Source of the DNA: Shinella sp. WSJ-2
GTDB taxonomy: Bacteria > Pseudomonadota > Alphaproteobacteria > Rhizobiales > Rhizobiaceae
Direction of reading: 5' to 3'
NCBI RefSeq assembly: GCF_003432075.1
Contig: NZ_QWBU01000006.1
Span: 62,001-126,000 of the forward strand
Length of the DNA stretch: 64,000 nt
Shown: positions 17,299-26,124 of the stretch, one piece after another
Layout of the letters: each line of letters opens with the position of its first letter
How positions within the stretch are numbered: the stretch's first letter is position 1
Made by a program: the position numbers and the translations under genes
The notes under the pieces: generated by a model
What the model was told of the DNA's origin: nothing
What the model saw: only the letters and a program-made list of their open reading frames with translations
Database searches by the model: none

Positions 17299-17658
17299 AT
17301 GATCAGTTTTGAGAATTTCGGCGACCTCCTGAAGCTCGATATTGGCGCCTTCGCGGCAAAGCCCACCTCCATCGAGGGCGACCAGAAGGAGGCGACGCTC
17401 GTGCTCTGGACGAGCGCCAACGCGAAGATGGAAACCGGCATCTGGGAATGCACGCCCGGCCGCTTCACCGCCGACCGCACGCAGAACGCCGAGGTCTGCC
17501 ACCTGCTCACCGGCCGCGTGACGCTGCACAACAGCGACGGCACCTCCCAGGAGATCGGGGCCGGTGAAATGTTCGCGCTGCCGCTCGGCTGGCGCGGCGA
17601 ATGGACGATTCACGAGCAGACCCGCAAGATCTACACCTTCCTTGCAAACGACGTCTGA
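17299..17658 (+). CDS. Small cupin protein (DUF861/EutQ-like)
   Basis: A 119-residue single-domain cupin. The beta-barrel motifs are ETGIWECTPGRF, EVCHLLTGRVTLHNSDG, and GAGEMFALPLGWRGEWTIHE, matching cupin_3 (DUF861) proteins. These often accompany amine-catabolic genes but most have no assigned activity. AAAGGAT precedes ATG 17299. It sits between the FAD oxidase and the second flavin oxidoreductase in the same operon. It could bind a metal or a small-molecule intermediate; the function is unknown. Confidence 0.75.
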   Translation: MISFENFGDLLKLDIGAFAAKPTSIEGDQKEATLVLWTSANAKMETGIWECTPGRFTADRTQNAEVCHLLTGRVTLHNSDGTSQEIGAGEMFALPLGWRGEWTIHEQTRKIYTFLANDV

Positions 17659-17690
17659 CGCTGCCTGACAGGTTTGGGAGGAGGATCCCG

Positions 17691-19679
17691 ATGATGCAAA
17701 CCGAACCTTCCGATGGCGCCGTGGTGCCATCCGCGTTCCCGCATCTGTTCCAGCCGTTGAAAATCCGCGGTGTGGTGCTGAAGAACCGCATCATGTCGAC
17801 CGGCCACGACACGACGCTGCCGACGGACGGGCTCGTCAACGAGGCGCTGCTTGCCTATCACGCGGCCCGCGCCAAGGGCGGCGTAGGGCTGATCGTCAGC
17901 CAGGTGGCGGGCGTGCATGAGACGGCGCGCTATACCTCGCATATGCTGATGGCGACGGAGGATGATTGTATCGACGGCTATCGCCGTCTCGCCGAGCTCT
18001 GTCATGCCGAGGGCTGCGTGCTGTTCTCGCAGCTTTTCCATCCCGGCCGCGAGATCATGGAGGGTGGTGATGGGCTTTTGACCGTTGCCTATGCGCCCTC
18101 CGTCTCGCCGAACGAACGGTTCCGCGTGATGCCGCGCGCGCTCGACAAGCGCATGATCGACGAGATCGTCGCCGGCTATGCGTCAGCGGCCGGGCGCATG
18201 CATAAGGCGGGCGTCGATGGTGTCGAGTTCGTCGCAAGCCACGGCTACCTGCCGGCGCAATTCTTCAATCCGCGCGTCAATCGCCGCGGGGACGACTATG
18301 GCGGCTCGCTGGAAAACCGGTTGCGGTTTGCCGAGGAGGCGCTTGCCGCGATGCGGGCCGCAACCTCGGAGGATTTCGTCATCGGCATGCGCATCAGCGC
18401 CGGTGAACGTGATGAAGAGGGGTTGGCCAATGACGAGGCGCTGGAAATCTGCCGCCGGCTGGAGCCGCTGCTGGATTATGTGAGCATTACGACCGGCACC
18501 TCCGCGTCGCTTGGCGGCGCCGTGCATATCGTGCCGCCGATGGCCTATCGCGCTGCCTATCTGGCAGGGGACGCGGCGCGCTTCCGCAAGGCGCTCGGTA
18601 TTCCCGTCTTCGTGACGGGCCGCATCAACCAGCCACAGGAGGCCGACGCGGTGATCGCGGATGGCTCGGCGGATGTCTGCGGCATGACGCGGGCGATGAT
18701 CTGCGATCCCGACATGCCCGGCAAGGCGCAGGAAGGCCGCATGGACGACATCCGCGCCTGCATCGCCTGCAACCAGGCCTGCATCGGTCATTTCCATCGC
18801 GGCGTGCCGATTTCCTGCATCCAGCATCCCGAAACCGGCCGCGAGCTGAAATTCGGCACGCTCGAACCGGCGGCCCGGCCGAAATCCGTCATGGTCGTCG
18901 GCGGCGGCCCTGCCGGCCTGAAGGCCGCCGCTGTTGCCGCCGCGCGCGGCCACAAGGTCACCCTTTATGAGGCGGCGAGCCAGCTCGGCGGGCAGGCACA
19001 GCTCGCCCAGCTTCTGCCCCGGCGCGCGGAATTCGGCGGCATCGTCACCAATCTTTCTCGAGAAGTCGAACTCGCCAATGTGCGTGTGCAGCGCGGCGTG
19101 CGGGTCGACAGGGCCTTGGTGGAAACGGAGCGGCCGGATGCCGTCATCCTCGCCACCGGTGCGAAACCCTATCGGCCGGACCTGCCGATCGACGACAGCA
19201 TTCAGGTCGTCGATGCCTGGCAGGTGCTGCGCAAGGAGGTGAAGACCGGCAGCCGCGTCGTCGTGGTCGACTGGCGCTGCGACTGGATCGGCCCCGGTAT
19301 CGCCGAACGTCTCGTCGCCGAGGGCTGCAGCGTCGACCTCGCCGTCAACGGCACGCATCCCGGCGAGTTGCTGCCGCTCTATGTGCGCGACAACATCGCC
19401 GCCGAACTGCATCGCATCGGCGTGCGGGTCACACCCTATGCACGCCTTTACGGCGGCGACAGCGGCACGGTCTATATGCAGCACACGACCAGCGACCAGC
19501 CGATCCTCTTCGAGGACGTGGACACGCTGGTTCTCTGTCTCGGGCATGCGCCGGTGGATGATCTCTCGAGCGTCCTGCAGCGGCTCGTGTCGGAAGTGCA
19601 TGTCATCGGCGACAGTCTGGCGCCGCGCACGGCGGAAGAAGCCGTTTATGAGGGCCTGAAGGTGGCTGCCAGACTATGA
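17691..19679 (+). CDS. FMN/4Fe-4S/FAD NADH:flavin oxidoreductase (2,4-dienoyl-CoA reductase-like)
   Basis: A 662-residue enzyme with an Old Yellow Enzyme-type barrel, a cluster motif CIACNQACIG followed by Cys (CxxCxxxCx11C) and a C-terminal pyridine-nucleotide domain starting SVMVVGGGPAGLKAAAVAAA. The active-site stretch FVASHGYLPAQF differs from the YVYAGH of the enzyme at 9135, placing this one nearer the dienoyl-CoA reductase and DgcA-like branches. ATG 17691 follows GGGAGGAGGATCCCG. It ends the operon of importer, FAD oxidase and cupin. A reductive or demethylating step on the imported compound is likely but unproven. Confidence 0.75.
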   Translation: MMQTEPSDGAVVPSAFPHLFQPLKIRGVVLKNRIMSTGHDTTLPTDGLVNEALLAYHAARAKGGVGLIVSQVAGVHETARYTSHMLMATEDDCIDGYRRLAELCHAEGCVLFSQLFHPGREIMEGGDGLLTVAYAPSVSPNERFRVMPRALDKRMIDEIVAGYASAAGRMHKAGVDGVEFVASHGYLPAQFFNPRVNRRGDDYGGSLENRLRFAEEALAAMRAATSEDFVIGMRISAGERDEEGLANDEALEICRRLEPLLDYVSITTGTSASLGGAVHIVPPMAYRAAYLAGDAARFRKALGIPVFVTGRINQPQEADAVIADGSADVCGMTRAMICDPDMPGKAQEGRMDDIRACIACNQACIGHFHRGVPISCIQHPETGRELKFGTLEPAARPKSVMVVGGGPAGLKAAAVAAARGHKVTLYEAASQLGGQAQLAQLLPRRAEFGGIVTNLSREVELANVRVQRGVRVDRALVETERPDAVILATGAKPYRPDLPIDDSIQVVDAWQVLRKEVKTGSRVVVVDWRCDWIGPGIAERLVAEGCSVDLAVNGTHPGELLPLYVRDNIAAELHRIGVRVTPYARLYGGDSGTVYMQHTTSDQPILFEDVDTLVLCLGHAPVDDLSSVLQRLVSEVHVIGDSLAPRTAEEAVYEGLKVAARL

Positions 19680-19685
19680 GGATGC

Positions 19686-19847
19686 TTAGAGGTTTGCCGG
19701 TGCGACGAACTGATAATAGGCCCAGACAAGGGCAATCACGACGACAACGGCGAGCCAGGCCAGTCCCTTTTTCGGTCCCGGCGCGACAGGCTTCTTTTCC
19801 TGCTTCGGTTTGCGGGGTTCGAATTTCACAACATTGTTGTCGTTCAA
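19686..19847 (-). CDS. Small single-pass membrane protein
   Basis: Starting from TTG at base 19847, which follows GGAGG at five-base spacing, the frame gives 53 residues: a charged N-terminus (NNVVKFEPRKPKQEKKP) and one hydrophobic segment (LAWLAVVVVIALVWAYYQF). Similar tiny N-in membrane proteins with a VVKFxPR opening are common in Rhizobiaceae, with no known function. An upstream ATG at 19937 would add 30 low-complexity residues that lack a ribosome-binding site. It lies between the convergent oxidoreductase and the GntR gene on its own strand. Confidence 0.55.
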   Translation of the reverse strand: MNDNNVVKFEPRKPKQEKKPVAPGPKKGLAWLAVVVVIALVWAYYQFVAPANL

Positions 19848-19933
19848 GGCGTCCTCCGTCGCGCTTCGATTCGGCAAGAGACTTAGCGGTGGTGCGGGGC
19901 CGACTGCAAGCGTTCGGCCGCCGAAAAGATCAT

Positions 19934-20620
19934 TCAACCCGGATTGCCGAGCGCCTTGATCCGCTCGAAATGACCACGGCCCAGATGGCCGGTGCCATCC
20001 CGGATATCAGCGGCGATTGCAGCCTTGAGCGCTTCGCCATCGCGCCTGACGATGGCGGCGAGGGCTTCGGCGTGGCGGTCGACCTGGTAGGTCTGCGAAA
20101 GGGTCTCGCCCGCGCGCCGCATGAAGGGGGCAAGCCGCAGCCAGAGGGATTCGATGAGCGGCAGCATGATGGTACCCGGCCGCGCCTCGTAAAGACAGCG
20201 GTGGAAGTCGAAATTCGCCTCCACCAGCCGCTTGAAGTTACCGACCGCAAGGGCTTGGTCCGCCTGCTGATCGAAGGCCTTGAGACGCGCCAGCCTGATC
20301 TCGTCGATGAAGGGCATGGCGCGTTCGGCTGCGCGGGTCTCCAGCGCGATGCGAGCCTCCAGAACCTCCTCGAAGCGCTGAGGATCGAGATCCGGCACGC
20401 GCACACGGCGATTGTCGAGAAGTTCGAGCGCGCCGTCGGCGACGAGACGGTGCAGCGCCTCTCGCACGGGCATCGCGCTGACGCCGAGCGCATCGGCGAG
20501 GCCGTTTATCGTCACCGGCTCGCCCGGCTCGAACTGCCCCGTCATGATGTTTCGCCGCAATACGCGGTAGACCCATTGTTTGGCGGATTCGGACGCTTCC
20601 CTCCCGGCTGCGACCAGCAT
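19934..20620 (-). CDS. GntR-family regulator, FadR/FCD subgroup
   Basis: A 228-residue regulator: winged helix-turn-helix at about 10-75 (WVYRVLRRNIMTGQFEPGEP, GVSAMPVREALHRL) and a helical FCD ligand domain (RIALETRAAERA, NFDFHRCLYEA, RHAEALAAIVRRDGEA) whose histidines usually bind a metal. The start at 20620 is chosen for the strong GGGAGGATAACAGC; an ATG at 20653 is also in frame. It is divergent from the importer operon at 20879. The gap contains two TGATCA-centred sites, one a 12-bp perfect palindrome. It probably represses that operon until a substrate is present. Confidence 0.85.
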   Translation of the reverse strand: MLVAAGREASESAKQWVYRVLRRNIMTGQFEPGEPVTINGLADALGVSAMPVREALHRLVADGALELLDNRRVRVPDLDPQRFEEVLEARIALETRAAERAMPFIDEIRLARLKAFDQQADQALAVGNFKRLVEANFDFHRCLYEARPGTIMLPLIESLWLRLAPFMRRAGETLSQTYQVDRHAEALAAIVRRDGEALKAAIAADIRDGTGHLGRGHFERIKALGNPG

Positions 20621-20737
20621 GCTGTTATCCTCCCGTCTGTCGGACCCGGCCATGCCGGTTATCGTCTCTGGGCTGAATTCTCTGAGCTTTGCACGCAGAA
20701 CTGATAATCTCGCAAAGCTCAAATTCACCCTTTACAG

Positions 20738-20767
20738 ATTTGATCAAATTATGGTTTGTTGTGATCA
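20738..20767. promoter_or_regulatory. Paired TGATCA sites, candidate GntR operator
   Basis: ATTTGATCAAAT (20738-20749) is a perfect 12-bp palindrome. A second TGATCA lies at 20762-20767. Their centres are 21 bp apart, two helical turns, so dimers would sit on the same DNA face. The site is in the gap between the divergent GntR gene and the importer operon. Confidence 0.5.
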
Positions 20768-20878
20768 TAAGCAAGACAAGCCTATCACATAAGAGCCGTG
20801 ATCAGCGGCCGGACAGAGGACAGCCGGCGGTTTGGGCAGAGGACGCTCGGGGCACGCCGGTTCACAAACGGGGAACCG

Positions 20879-21979
20879 ATGACTGACACCCGAACGACCG
20901 CAGCCCATGGCGGCGCCATAGGCCTGCACGGCATTAAAAAATGGTTCGGCAATTTCCAGGCTGTCGACAATGTGTCGCTGGATATCCGCTCGAACGAATT
21001 CTTCACCCTTCTCGGCCCCTCGGGCTGCGGCAAGACCACGCTTCTTCGCATGATTGCCGGCTTCGAGCTGCCGACCGAGGGGCAAGTCCTTCTCGACGGC
21101 GTGGATATTTCCCGCCTCCTGCCCAACCAGCGGCCCGTCAATACCGTCTTCCAGAACTACGCGCTGTTTCCGCATCTGACGGTGGCCGAAAACATCGGTT
21201 TCGGCCTCAAGATGCTCGGAAAGTCGAAGTCGGAAATCGACAGCGTCGTCAAGGACATGCTGAAGCTCGTTCATCTCGATGGACGCGGCAACAATCCCGT
21301 TACGCAGCTTTCCGGCGGCCAGCAGCAGCGCGTGGCGCTTGCGCGTGCGCTCGCGCCGCGGCCGAAGGTGCTTCTGCTTGACGAGCCGCTTTCGGCACTC
21401 GATCTGAAGCTGCGCAAATCCATGCAGATGGAATTGAAGCGTCTCCAGCTCGAAACCGGCATCACCTTCGTCTTCGTCACGCACGACCAGGAAGAAGCGT
21501 TGACGATGTCCGACCGCATCGCGGTCATGTCGACGGGTACAGTCCGCCAAGTCGGCTCGCCCTGGGATATCTATGATCGCCCTGCAGAGCGCTTCGTCGC
21601 CGACTTCATCGGCGAGACCAATTTCCTGGAGGTGGACGTGCTTTCGGTATCCGGCAACAAGGCGCGGGTGCGGCTGTCGTCCGGTTCGGAAATTCCAGCG
21701 ACATTCCCGGGTGACGTGACGCCCAGCGGCAAGGTCACGATCGTCGTCCGTCCAGAACATGCGCGCGTTACGGCGCCCGCCGCTGGTTCTGTCCTGCGGG
21801 GTACCGTGCACGACATCGTCTATCTGGGTACGGATACGCATCTCCATATTCGTCTCGACGACGGAAGCGGCTTCATGGTGCGGCAGCAGAATGCCCGCAG
21901 CGGCGATTGCGGCTTCTCCAAGGGCGACTCGGTTGGTATCGACTTCAGCGACGACGTCGCTCAAATTCTGAGGGACTGA
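20879..21979 (+). CDS. ABC importer ATPase, PotA-like (system 2)
   Basis: A 366-residue ATPase with Walker [11 protein letters not shown]-loop [11 protein letters not shown], signature LSGGQQQR, Walker B LLLDEP and H-loop THDQEEA, followed by a TOBE domain (VRPEHARV and [12 protein letters not shown]). It matches spermidine/putrescine PotA in length and layout. ATG 20879 is used; in-frame sequence upstream is intergenic. It begins an ATPase-permease-permease-binding protein operon, the potABCD order, downstream of the GntR-controlled gap. Confidence 0.88.
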   Translation: MTDTRTTAAHGGAIGLHGIKKWFGNFQAVDNVSLDIRSNEFFTLLGPSGCGKTTLLRMIAGFELPTEGQVLLDGVDISRLLPNQRPVNTVFQNYALFPHLTVAENIGFGLKMLGKSKSEIDSVVKDMLKLVHLDGRGNNPVTQLSGGQQQRVALARALAPRPKVLLLDEPLSALDLKLRKSMQMELKRLQLETGITFVFVTHDQEEALTMSDRIAVMSTGTVRQVGSPWDIYDRPAERFVADFIGETNFLEVDVLSVSGNKARVRLSSGSEIPATFPGDVTPSGKVTIVVRPEHARVTAPAAGSVLRGTVHDIVYLGTDTHLHIRLDDGSGFMVRQQNARSGDCGFSKGDSVGIDFSDDVAQILRD

Positions 21980-21981
21980 CA

Positions 21982-22905
21982 ATGAGCGGCGCACAAGAGG
22001 CCGCTCTCGCGGCTCAAAAACAGGATATTCGCTCACGCTGGCTTCTCAGCGCTCCGGCCCTGCTGATCATTTTCGTAGCGGCGATAGGCCCGCTTTTCGT
22101 CATGCTGTTTTACTCCTTCATGGTGAAGGGCGACTATGGCGATGTGAAATTTGGAGAATTTTCGCTTGAGGGCTGGACCTCCGTCTTTTTCGAACGCGAT
22201 ATTTTCGATGATACGCTGGGGCTTGCCGATGCGCACCTCTCCATCATCTGGCGTTCGATCCAGCTTTCGTTCTTCACCACGATCCTGACGGTCATTCTTG
22301 GTTTTCCCACCGCCTATTTCATCGCGACGCGCCCACCGCACACGCGTGAGATCTGGGTATTTCTTGTCACGATCCCCTTCTGGACGAACCTTCTGATCCG
22401 GACCTTCGCGATGCAGCAGGTCATCCGAAACGAGGGCCTTTTGAATACGGCGCTGCTCTGGCTCGGCGTGATCAAAAGCCCTCTGCAGATCATCTATACG
22501 GATACAGCCAACCTGCTCGGCATGACCTATGTCTATCTGCCGTTGATGGTCCTGCCGCTCTATGCATCGATCGAGAAACTAGATTTCCGATTGGTGGAGG
22601 CCGGTTATGATCTCTACGCGACACGTTTTCAGGTTCTGCGGCGGATCGTGATCCCGCTCGTGAAGCCGGGCATCATCGCAGGATCGATCCTGGTGTTCAT
22701 TCCCTCGCTCGGTGCCTATGTCATTCCCCGCGTTCTGGGCGGCGGCAAGAACATGATGCTGGGCAATCTCATCGAGATGCAGTTCGGCTCGGGCCGCAAC
22801 TGGCCTTTGGGAGCGGCAATGTCGATCACGCTCATGATCCTGGTGACGGCGGCGCTGATCATCTATGTTCGCAATGCCTCGCGTGGAGGGAACGGCCATG
22901 TTTAG
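21982..22905 (+). CDS. ABC importer permease, PotB-like (system 2)
   Basis: A 307-residue inner-membrane permease. The first membrane segment is WLLSAPALLIIFVAAIGPLF, and the EAA loop reads RLVEAGYDLYATRFQVLRRIVIPLVKPG. A periplasmic insert near 55-85 (ERDIFDDTLGLADAHL) is typical of PotB-type proteins. It starts two bases after the ATPase stop, and its 3' end overlaps the next permease gene by eight bases. It forms the channel with the PotC-like partner. Confidence 0.87.
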   Translation: MSGAQEAALAAQKQDIRSRWLLSAPALLIIFVAAIGPLFVMLFYSFMVKGDYGDVKFGEFSLEGWTSVFFERDIFDDTLGLADAHLSIIWRSIQLSFFTTILTVILGFPTAYFIATRPPHTREIWVFLVTIPFWTNLLIRTFAMQQVIRNEGLLNTALLWLGVIKSPLQIIYTDTANLLGMTYVYLPLMVLPLYASIEKLDFRLVEAGYDLYATRFQVLRRIVIPLVKPGIIAGSILVFIPSLGAYVIPRVLGGGKNMMLGNLIEMQFGSGRNWPLGAAMSITLMILVTAALIIYVRNASRGGNGHV

Positions 22906-23701
22906 CAGGCGCTACGATCTCCGTTCTCAGCCGGGTTTCGGCTTCATCACGCTTTTCACGTTCTTTGCCCTCTATCTGCCGATCGCGGCGCTGGTCATCT
23001 ATTCGTTCAATGACGCGGAATCGCTTTCCCAGTGGGGCGGCTTCTCATCACGCTGGTTCGTGGCCGCCTGGAACAACACGGCGGTACAGGATGCTGCCAT
23101 CCGTTCTCTGGTCATCGCGCTGTGGGCAGCCCTTCTCGCAACGACGGCTGCGATGATGGCGGCGCTTGCCACGACGCGAACACAACCCTATCGCGGATTG
23201 ACGTTCAAGTATGCGCTGATCAACCAGCCACTCATGGTGCCGGAGATCGTCACGGCCGTGGCGCTGCTGATCGTATTTTCGCGCATCAAGGTCTGGACCG
23301 GCTATTCCGGCCTCGGCTACCTGATCGTTGCGCATACCGCGTTCTGCATCCCCTTTGCATACCTGCCGATCCGTGCCCGACTGGAAAGCATGGACTTGAC
23401 GCTGGAGCGCGCGGCGGCCGATCTTTATGCCACCCCCTGGATGACCTTCCGGCATGTGACGCTTCCGATGTTGCGTCCGGCGATCATTGCGGGTTTCATG
23501 CTGGCGTTCGTGATCTCGCTGGATGACGTGGTCATCACGGAGTTCGTCAAGTCCGGTGGGCAGGATACGCTGCCGACCTATATGCTTGGTCAGCTCAGAC
23601 GTGAAACAACACCCGAAATCAACGCTATCGCGACGGTTTTCCTGGCCTTGTCGACGGCCCTCGTCGTGGTCTTCTTCTTCATCAACAAACGAAAACAGTA
23701 G
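22898..23701 (+). CDS. ABC importer permease, PotC-like (system 2)
   Basis: A 267-residue permease with about six membrane segments, first FGFITLFTFFALYLPIAALV, and YSFNDAESLSQWGGFSSRWF after it, the PotC signature region. The EAA loop is TLERAAADLYATPWMTFRHVTLPMLRPA. ATG 22898 overlaps the upstream stop by eight bases. Upstream in-frame residues belong to the previous gene's frame and are not used. FVISLDDVVITEFVKSGGQDTL matches polyamine systems. Confidence 0.87.
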   Translation: MFSRRYDLRSQPGFGFITLFTFFALYLPIAALVIYSFNDAESLSQWGGFSSRWFVAAWNNTAVQDAAIRSLVIALWAALLATTAAMMAALATTRTQPYRGLTFKYALINQPLMVPEIVTAVALLIVFSRIKVWTGYSGLGYLIVAHTAFCIPFAYLPIRARLESMDLTLERAAADLYATPWMTFRHVTLPMLRPAIIAGFMLAFVISLDDVVITEFVKSGGQDTLPTYMLGQLRRETTPEINAIATVFLALSTALVVVFFFINKRKQ

Positions 23702-23717
23702 TCAGAGAGGAACAGCA

Positions 23718-24758
23718 ATGACAACGAAGTTAATCACCACCACGGCCTTGGCTGCAATCGCGACGCTCGCAGTTGCGAGTGCCGCGTCCGCCGCGGGCGA
23801 GCTCAACATCTACAATTGGGGCGACTACACGAACCCCGAACTCATCAAAAAGTTCGAGAAGCAGTTCGACGTAAAGGTTACGGTGACAGACTACGACTCC
23901 AACGATACGGCGCTTGCCAAGGTCCGCGCCGGCGGCCATGGCTTCGACGTTGTCGTTCCCTCGGCAAACTATGTTCCGATCTGGATCAAGGAAGGCCTTA
24001 TCGAGGAAGCGCGTCCGGATCAGATGGAGAACTTCAAGAACGTCGATCCGCGTTGGGTGGATGTTCCCTGGGACAAGGGCCGTCACTACACTGTTCCGTG
24101 GCAGTGGGGTCTGACGGGCATCGGGGTGAACAGCAAGGTTTATGGTGGTGATATCAACACCTCCGCAATCTTCCTCGATCCGCCGCCTGAACTGGCCGGC
24201 AAGATCAACGTCGCGCCGGAAATGAATGACGTGCTGTTCGCGACGATCAAATATTTCGGCGGCGAATGGTGCACGATGGACAAGGAAGTCCTTCGCAAGG
24301 TTCGCGACAAGCTTGTCGAAGCGAAATCCAAGTGGCTCGCCATGGATTACAGCGTTACCGAAAAGCTGCCTGCTGGTGATTATTCCGCCGTGTACTACTG
24401 GAACGGCGCCATCATGCGTTCGCGTTTGAAGAATGCGGATATCAAGTTCGGCTATCCGAAAGAAGGCTTCCCCTTCTTCATGGACAGCGTGGCTCTTCTG
24501 AAGGATGCGAAGAACCCGGAAAACGCCAAGCTGTTCATGAACTTCATCATGGATCCGGAAAACGCTGCCATGATTTCGGCTTTCGCCAAATATTCCAACG
24601 GCATCAAGGGATCTGAGAAGTTCCTGCCGGCGGAGATGCAGACGGCACCGGAACTGGTCGTGCCGGCTGAGTTCGAGGCCGCCGGCTCGTTCCTTGAAAG
24701 CTGCGAGCCGGAAACGCAGCAGCTCTACACCAAGATCTGGACCGAACTGCAGAAGTAA
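23718..24758 (+). CDS. Spermidine/putrescine-type binding protein, PotD/PotF-like (system 2)
   Basis: A 346-residue binding protein with a Sec signal peptide (to about residue 25, SAASAA). The mature start GELNIYNWGDYTNPELIKKFEKQ is the classical PotD/PotF opening, with YDSNDTALAKVRAGGHGFDVVVPS after it and WQWGLTGIGVNSKVY in the second lobe. This is the most PotF-like binding protein in the window, so a polyamine ligand is more credible than for the others. It closes the importer set, and a ten-pair stem-loop follows. Confidence 0.88.
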   Translation: MTTKLITTTALAAIATLAVASAASAAGELNIYNWGDYTNPELIKKFEKQFDVKVTVTDYDSNDTALAKVRAGGHGFDVVVPSANYVPIWIKEGLIEEARPDQMENFKNVDPRWVDVPWDKGRHYTVPWQWGLTGIGVNSKVYGGDINTSAIFLDPPPELAGKINVAPEMNDVLFATIKYFGGEWCTMDKEVLRKVRDKLVEAKSKWLAMDYSVTEKLPAGDYSAVYYWNGAIMRSRLKNADIKFGYPKEGFPFFMDSVALLKDAKNPENAKLFMNFIMDPENAAMISAFAKYSNGIKGSEKFLPAEMQTAPELVVPAEFEAAGSFLESCEPETQQLYTKIWTELQK

Positions 24759-24789
24759 GCGGTTTCGCCGCACAAAGAGGACAGTCCAA

Positions 24790-24814
24790 GCGGGAAGGCC
24801 TTGCGCCTTCCCGC
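24790..24814 (+). repeat. Stem-loop after binding-protein gene (system 2)
   Basis: GCGGGAAGGC (24790-24799) pairs exactly with GCCTTCCCGC (24805-24814) around a five-base loop. It is 31 bp after the binding-protein stop and 18 bp before the hydrolase ATG. Without a T-run directly after the stem it is either a weak terminator or an mRNA-stabilising element. Confidence 0.6.
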
Positions 24815-24832
24815 GCCTTGGCTGGATTTTTC

Positions 24833-26014
24833 ATGATCAAGACCTTTCAGGACAGACACGGCTTTAACCGCGCCGATGTCACGCTTGCCAATTGGCGCAC
24901 CTCCCCCTACAGCCGCTGGACCTTCCAGAACGTTCGCGATTTCGTTCCGACGGCGGTGATTGCCGCCGAGGCCGTTGTCGCGGAGCGGCCGCTTGCCAGC
25001 GACACGTTCCTGGACGAGCCCATGGAAACCGGCCTTGCCGGCACCGATACCGCCCGCGCCTTTCTGGAATTCGCCCACACGGATGCCTTCGTGATGATGC
25101 GCAAGGGCGAGATGGTTGCGGAGTATTATGCCGCACATGCCAATCCCGATGCGCCGCACCTCATCTTTTCCATTTCCAAATCGCTGACGGCCGTCGTTTC
25201 CGGCATTCTGGAGGCGGATGGCATTCTGGAGCCTGATCGCCCGGTGACCGATTATCTGCCGGAGGCCAAGGGCAGCGTTTATGGCGACTGCACCTATCGC
25301 GACGTGCTCGACATGCGTGTCAGCCTCGATTTCGAAGAAGCCTATCTCGATCCCTATGGCGCCTTCGCGCGTTATCGCCGCTCGATGCTCTGGAACCCGC
25401 CGATGCCCGGCGCTGAACCGGAAAACCTTGCGGCCTTCTTGCTGACCTTGCAGAAAGCTGAGCGTCCGCATGGCGGCCCCTTCTACTACGCCTCGCCGAA
25501 CGCCGATCTACTCGGCGTGATCATCGAACGCGCAACTGGCGCTCGCTTCGCCGACCTTACCTCCGATTTGCTCTGGAAGCCGATGGGTGCCAAGGGGCTT
25601 GCAGATATCACGGTCGACGCTATCGGCACGCCGCGCACGGCCGGCGGCGTCTCCATGACGGCACGCGATCTGGCGCGTCTCGGCGAACTCCTGCGCAATG
25701 ACGGCGCGCGCGACGGCAGGCAGATCGTCCCGGTCGCCTGGATTCGCGATATGCAGGAAAACGGCGACCGGGAGGCCTGGCAGCAGGGCCGTAATGTCGA
25801 TCTGCCGAACGGCCGTTACCGCAGCCAGTGGTACCAGTCCGGCGAGGCCGACCACGCCTTTTGTGCTATCGGCATCCACGGCCAATGGCTCTATGTCGAT
25901 CCAAGCACGGAAACGGTGATCGTCAAATTCTCCTCCCACCCGGAGCCGCTGGGCGACGAGGAAAACCAGGACATCTTTACCTTCTTCAGGGCGCTCTGCC
26001 GCCGGGCAATCTAG
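24833..26014 (+). CDS. Serine hydrolase, beta-lactamase (class C) / esterase family
   Basis: A 393-residue protein of the class C beta-lactamase-like family. The nucleophile motif is SISK at residues 113-116 (LIFSISKSLTAVV), and the second-motif tyrosine is Y219 in YASPN. No signal peptide is visible, so it is probably cytoplasmic and more likely an esterase, amidase or D-aminoacyl hydrolase than a lactamase. It follows the importer binding-protein gene by 74 bp, with a stem-loop between. With the amidohydrolase downstream it may split an imported amide or acylated amine; that is inference. ATG 24833 is preferred to TTG 24818. Confidence 0.75.
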   Translation: MIKTFQDRHGFNRADVTLANWRTSPYSRWTFQNVRDFVPTAVIAAEAVVAERPLASDTFLDEPMETGLAGTDTARAFLEFAHTDAFVMMRKGEMVAEYYAAHANPDAPHLIFSISKSLTAVVSGILEADGILEPDRPVTDYLPEAKGSVYGDCTYRDVLDMRVSLDFEEAYLDPYGAFARYRRSMLWNPPMPGAEPENLAAFLLTLQKAERPHGGPFYYASPNADLLGVIIERATGARFADLTSDLLWKPMGAKGLADITVDAIGTPRTAGGVSMTARDLARLGELLRNDGARDGRQIVPVAWIRDMQENGDREAWQQGRNVDLPNGRYRSQWYQSGEADHAFCAIGIHGQWLYVDPSTETVIVKFSSHPEPLGDEENQDIFTFFRALCRRAI

Positions 26015-26124
26015 AGCATTTCCAGCCGACACGAGATCGTTTCGGCGTTGGACAATGCGGCACAAAAACTCGGATCATTTCCGGTGCGCCGGAGGTGGTC
26101 CGAAAAATATCGAGGGAACACACC

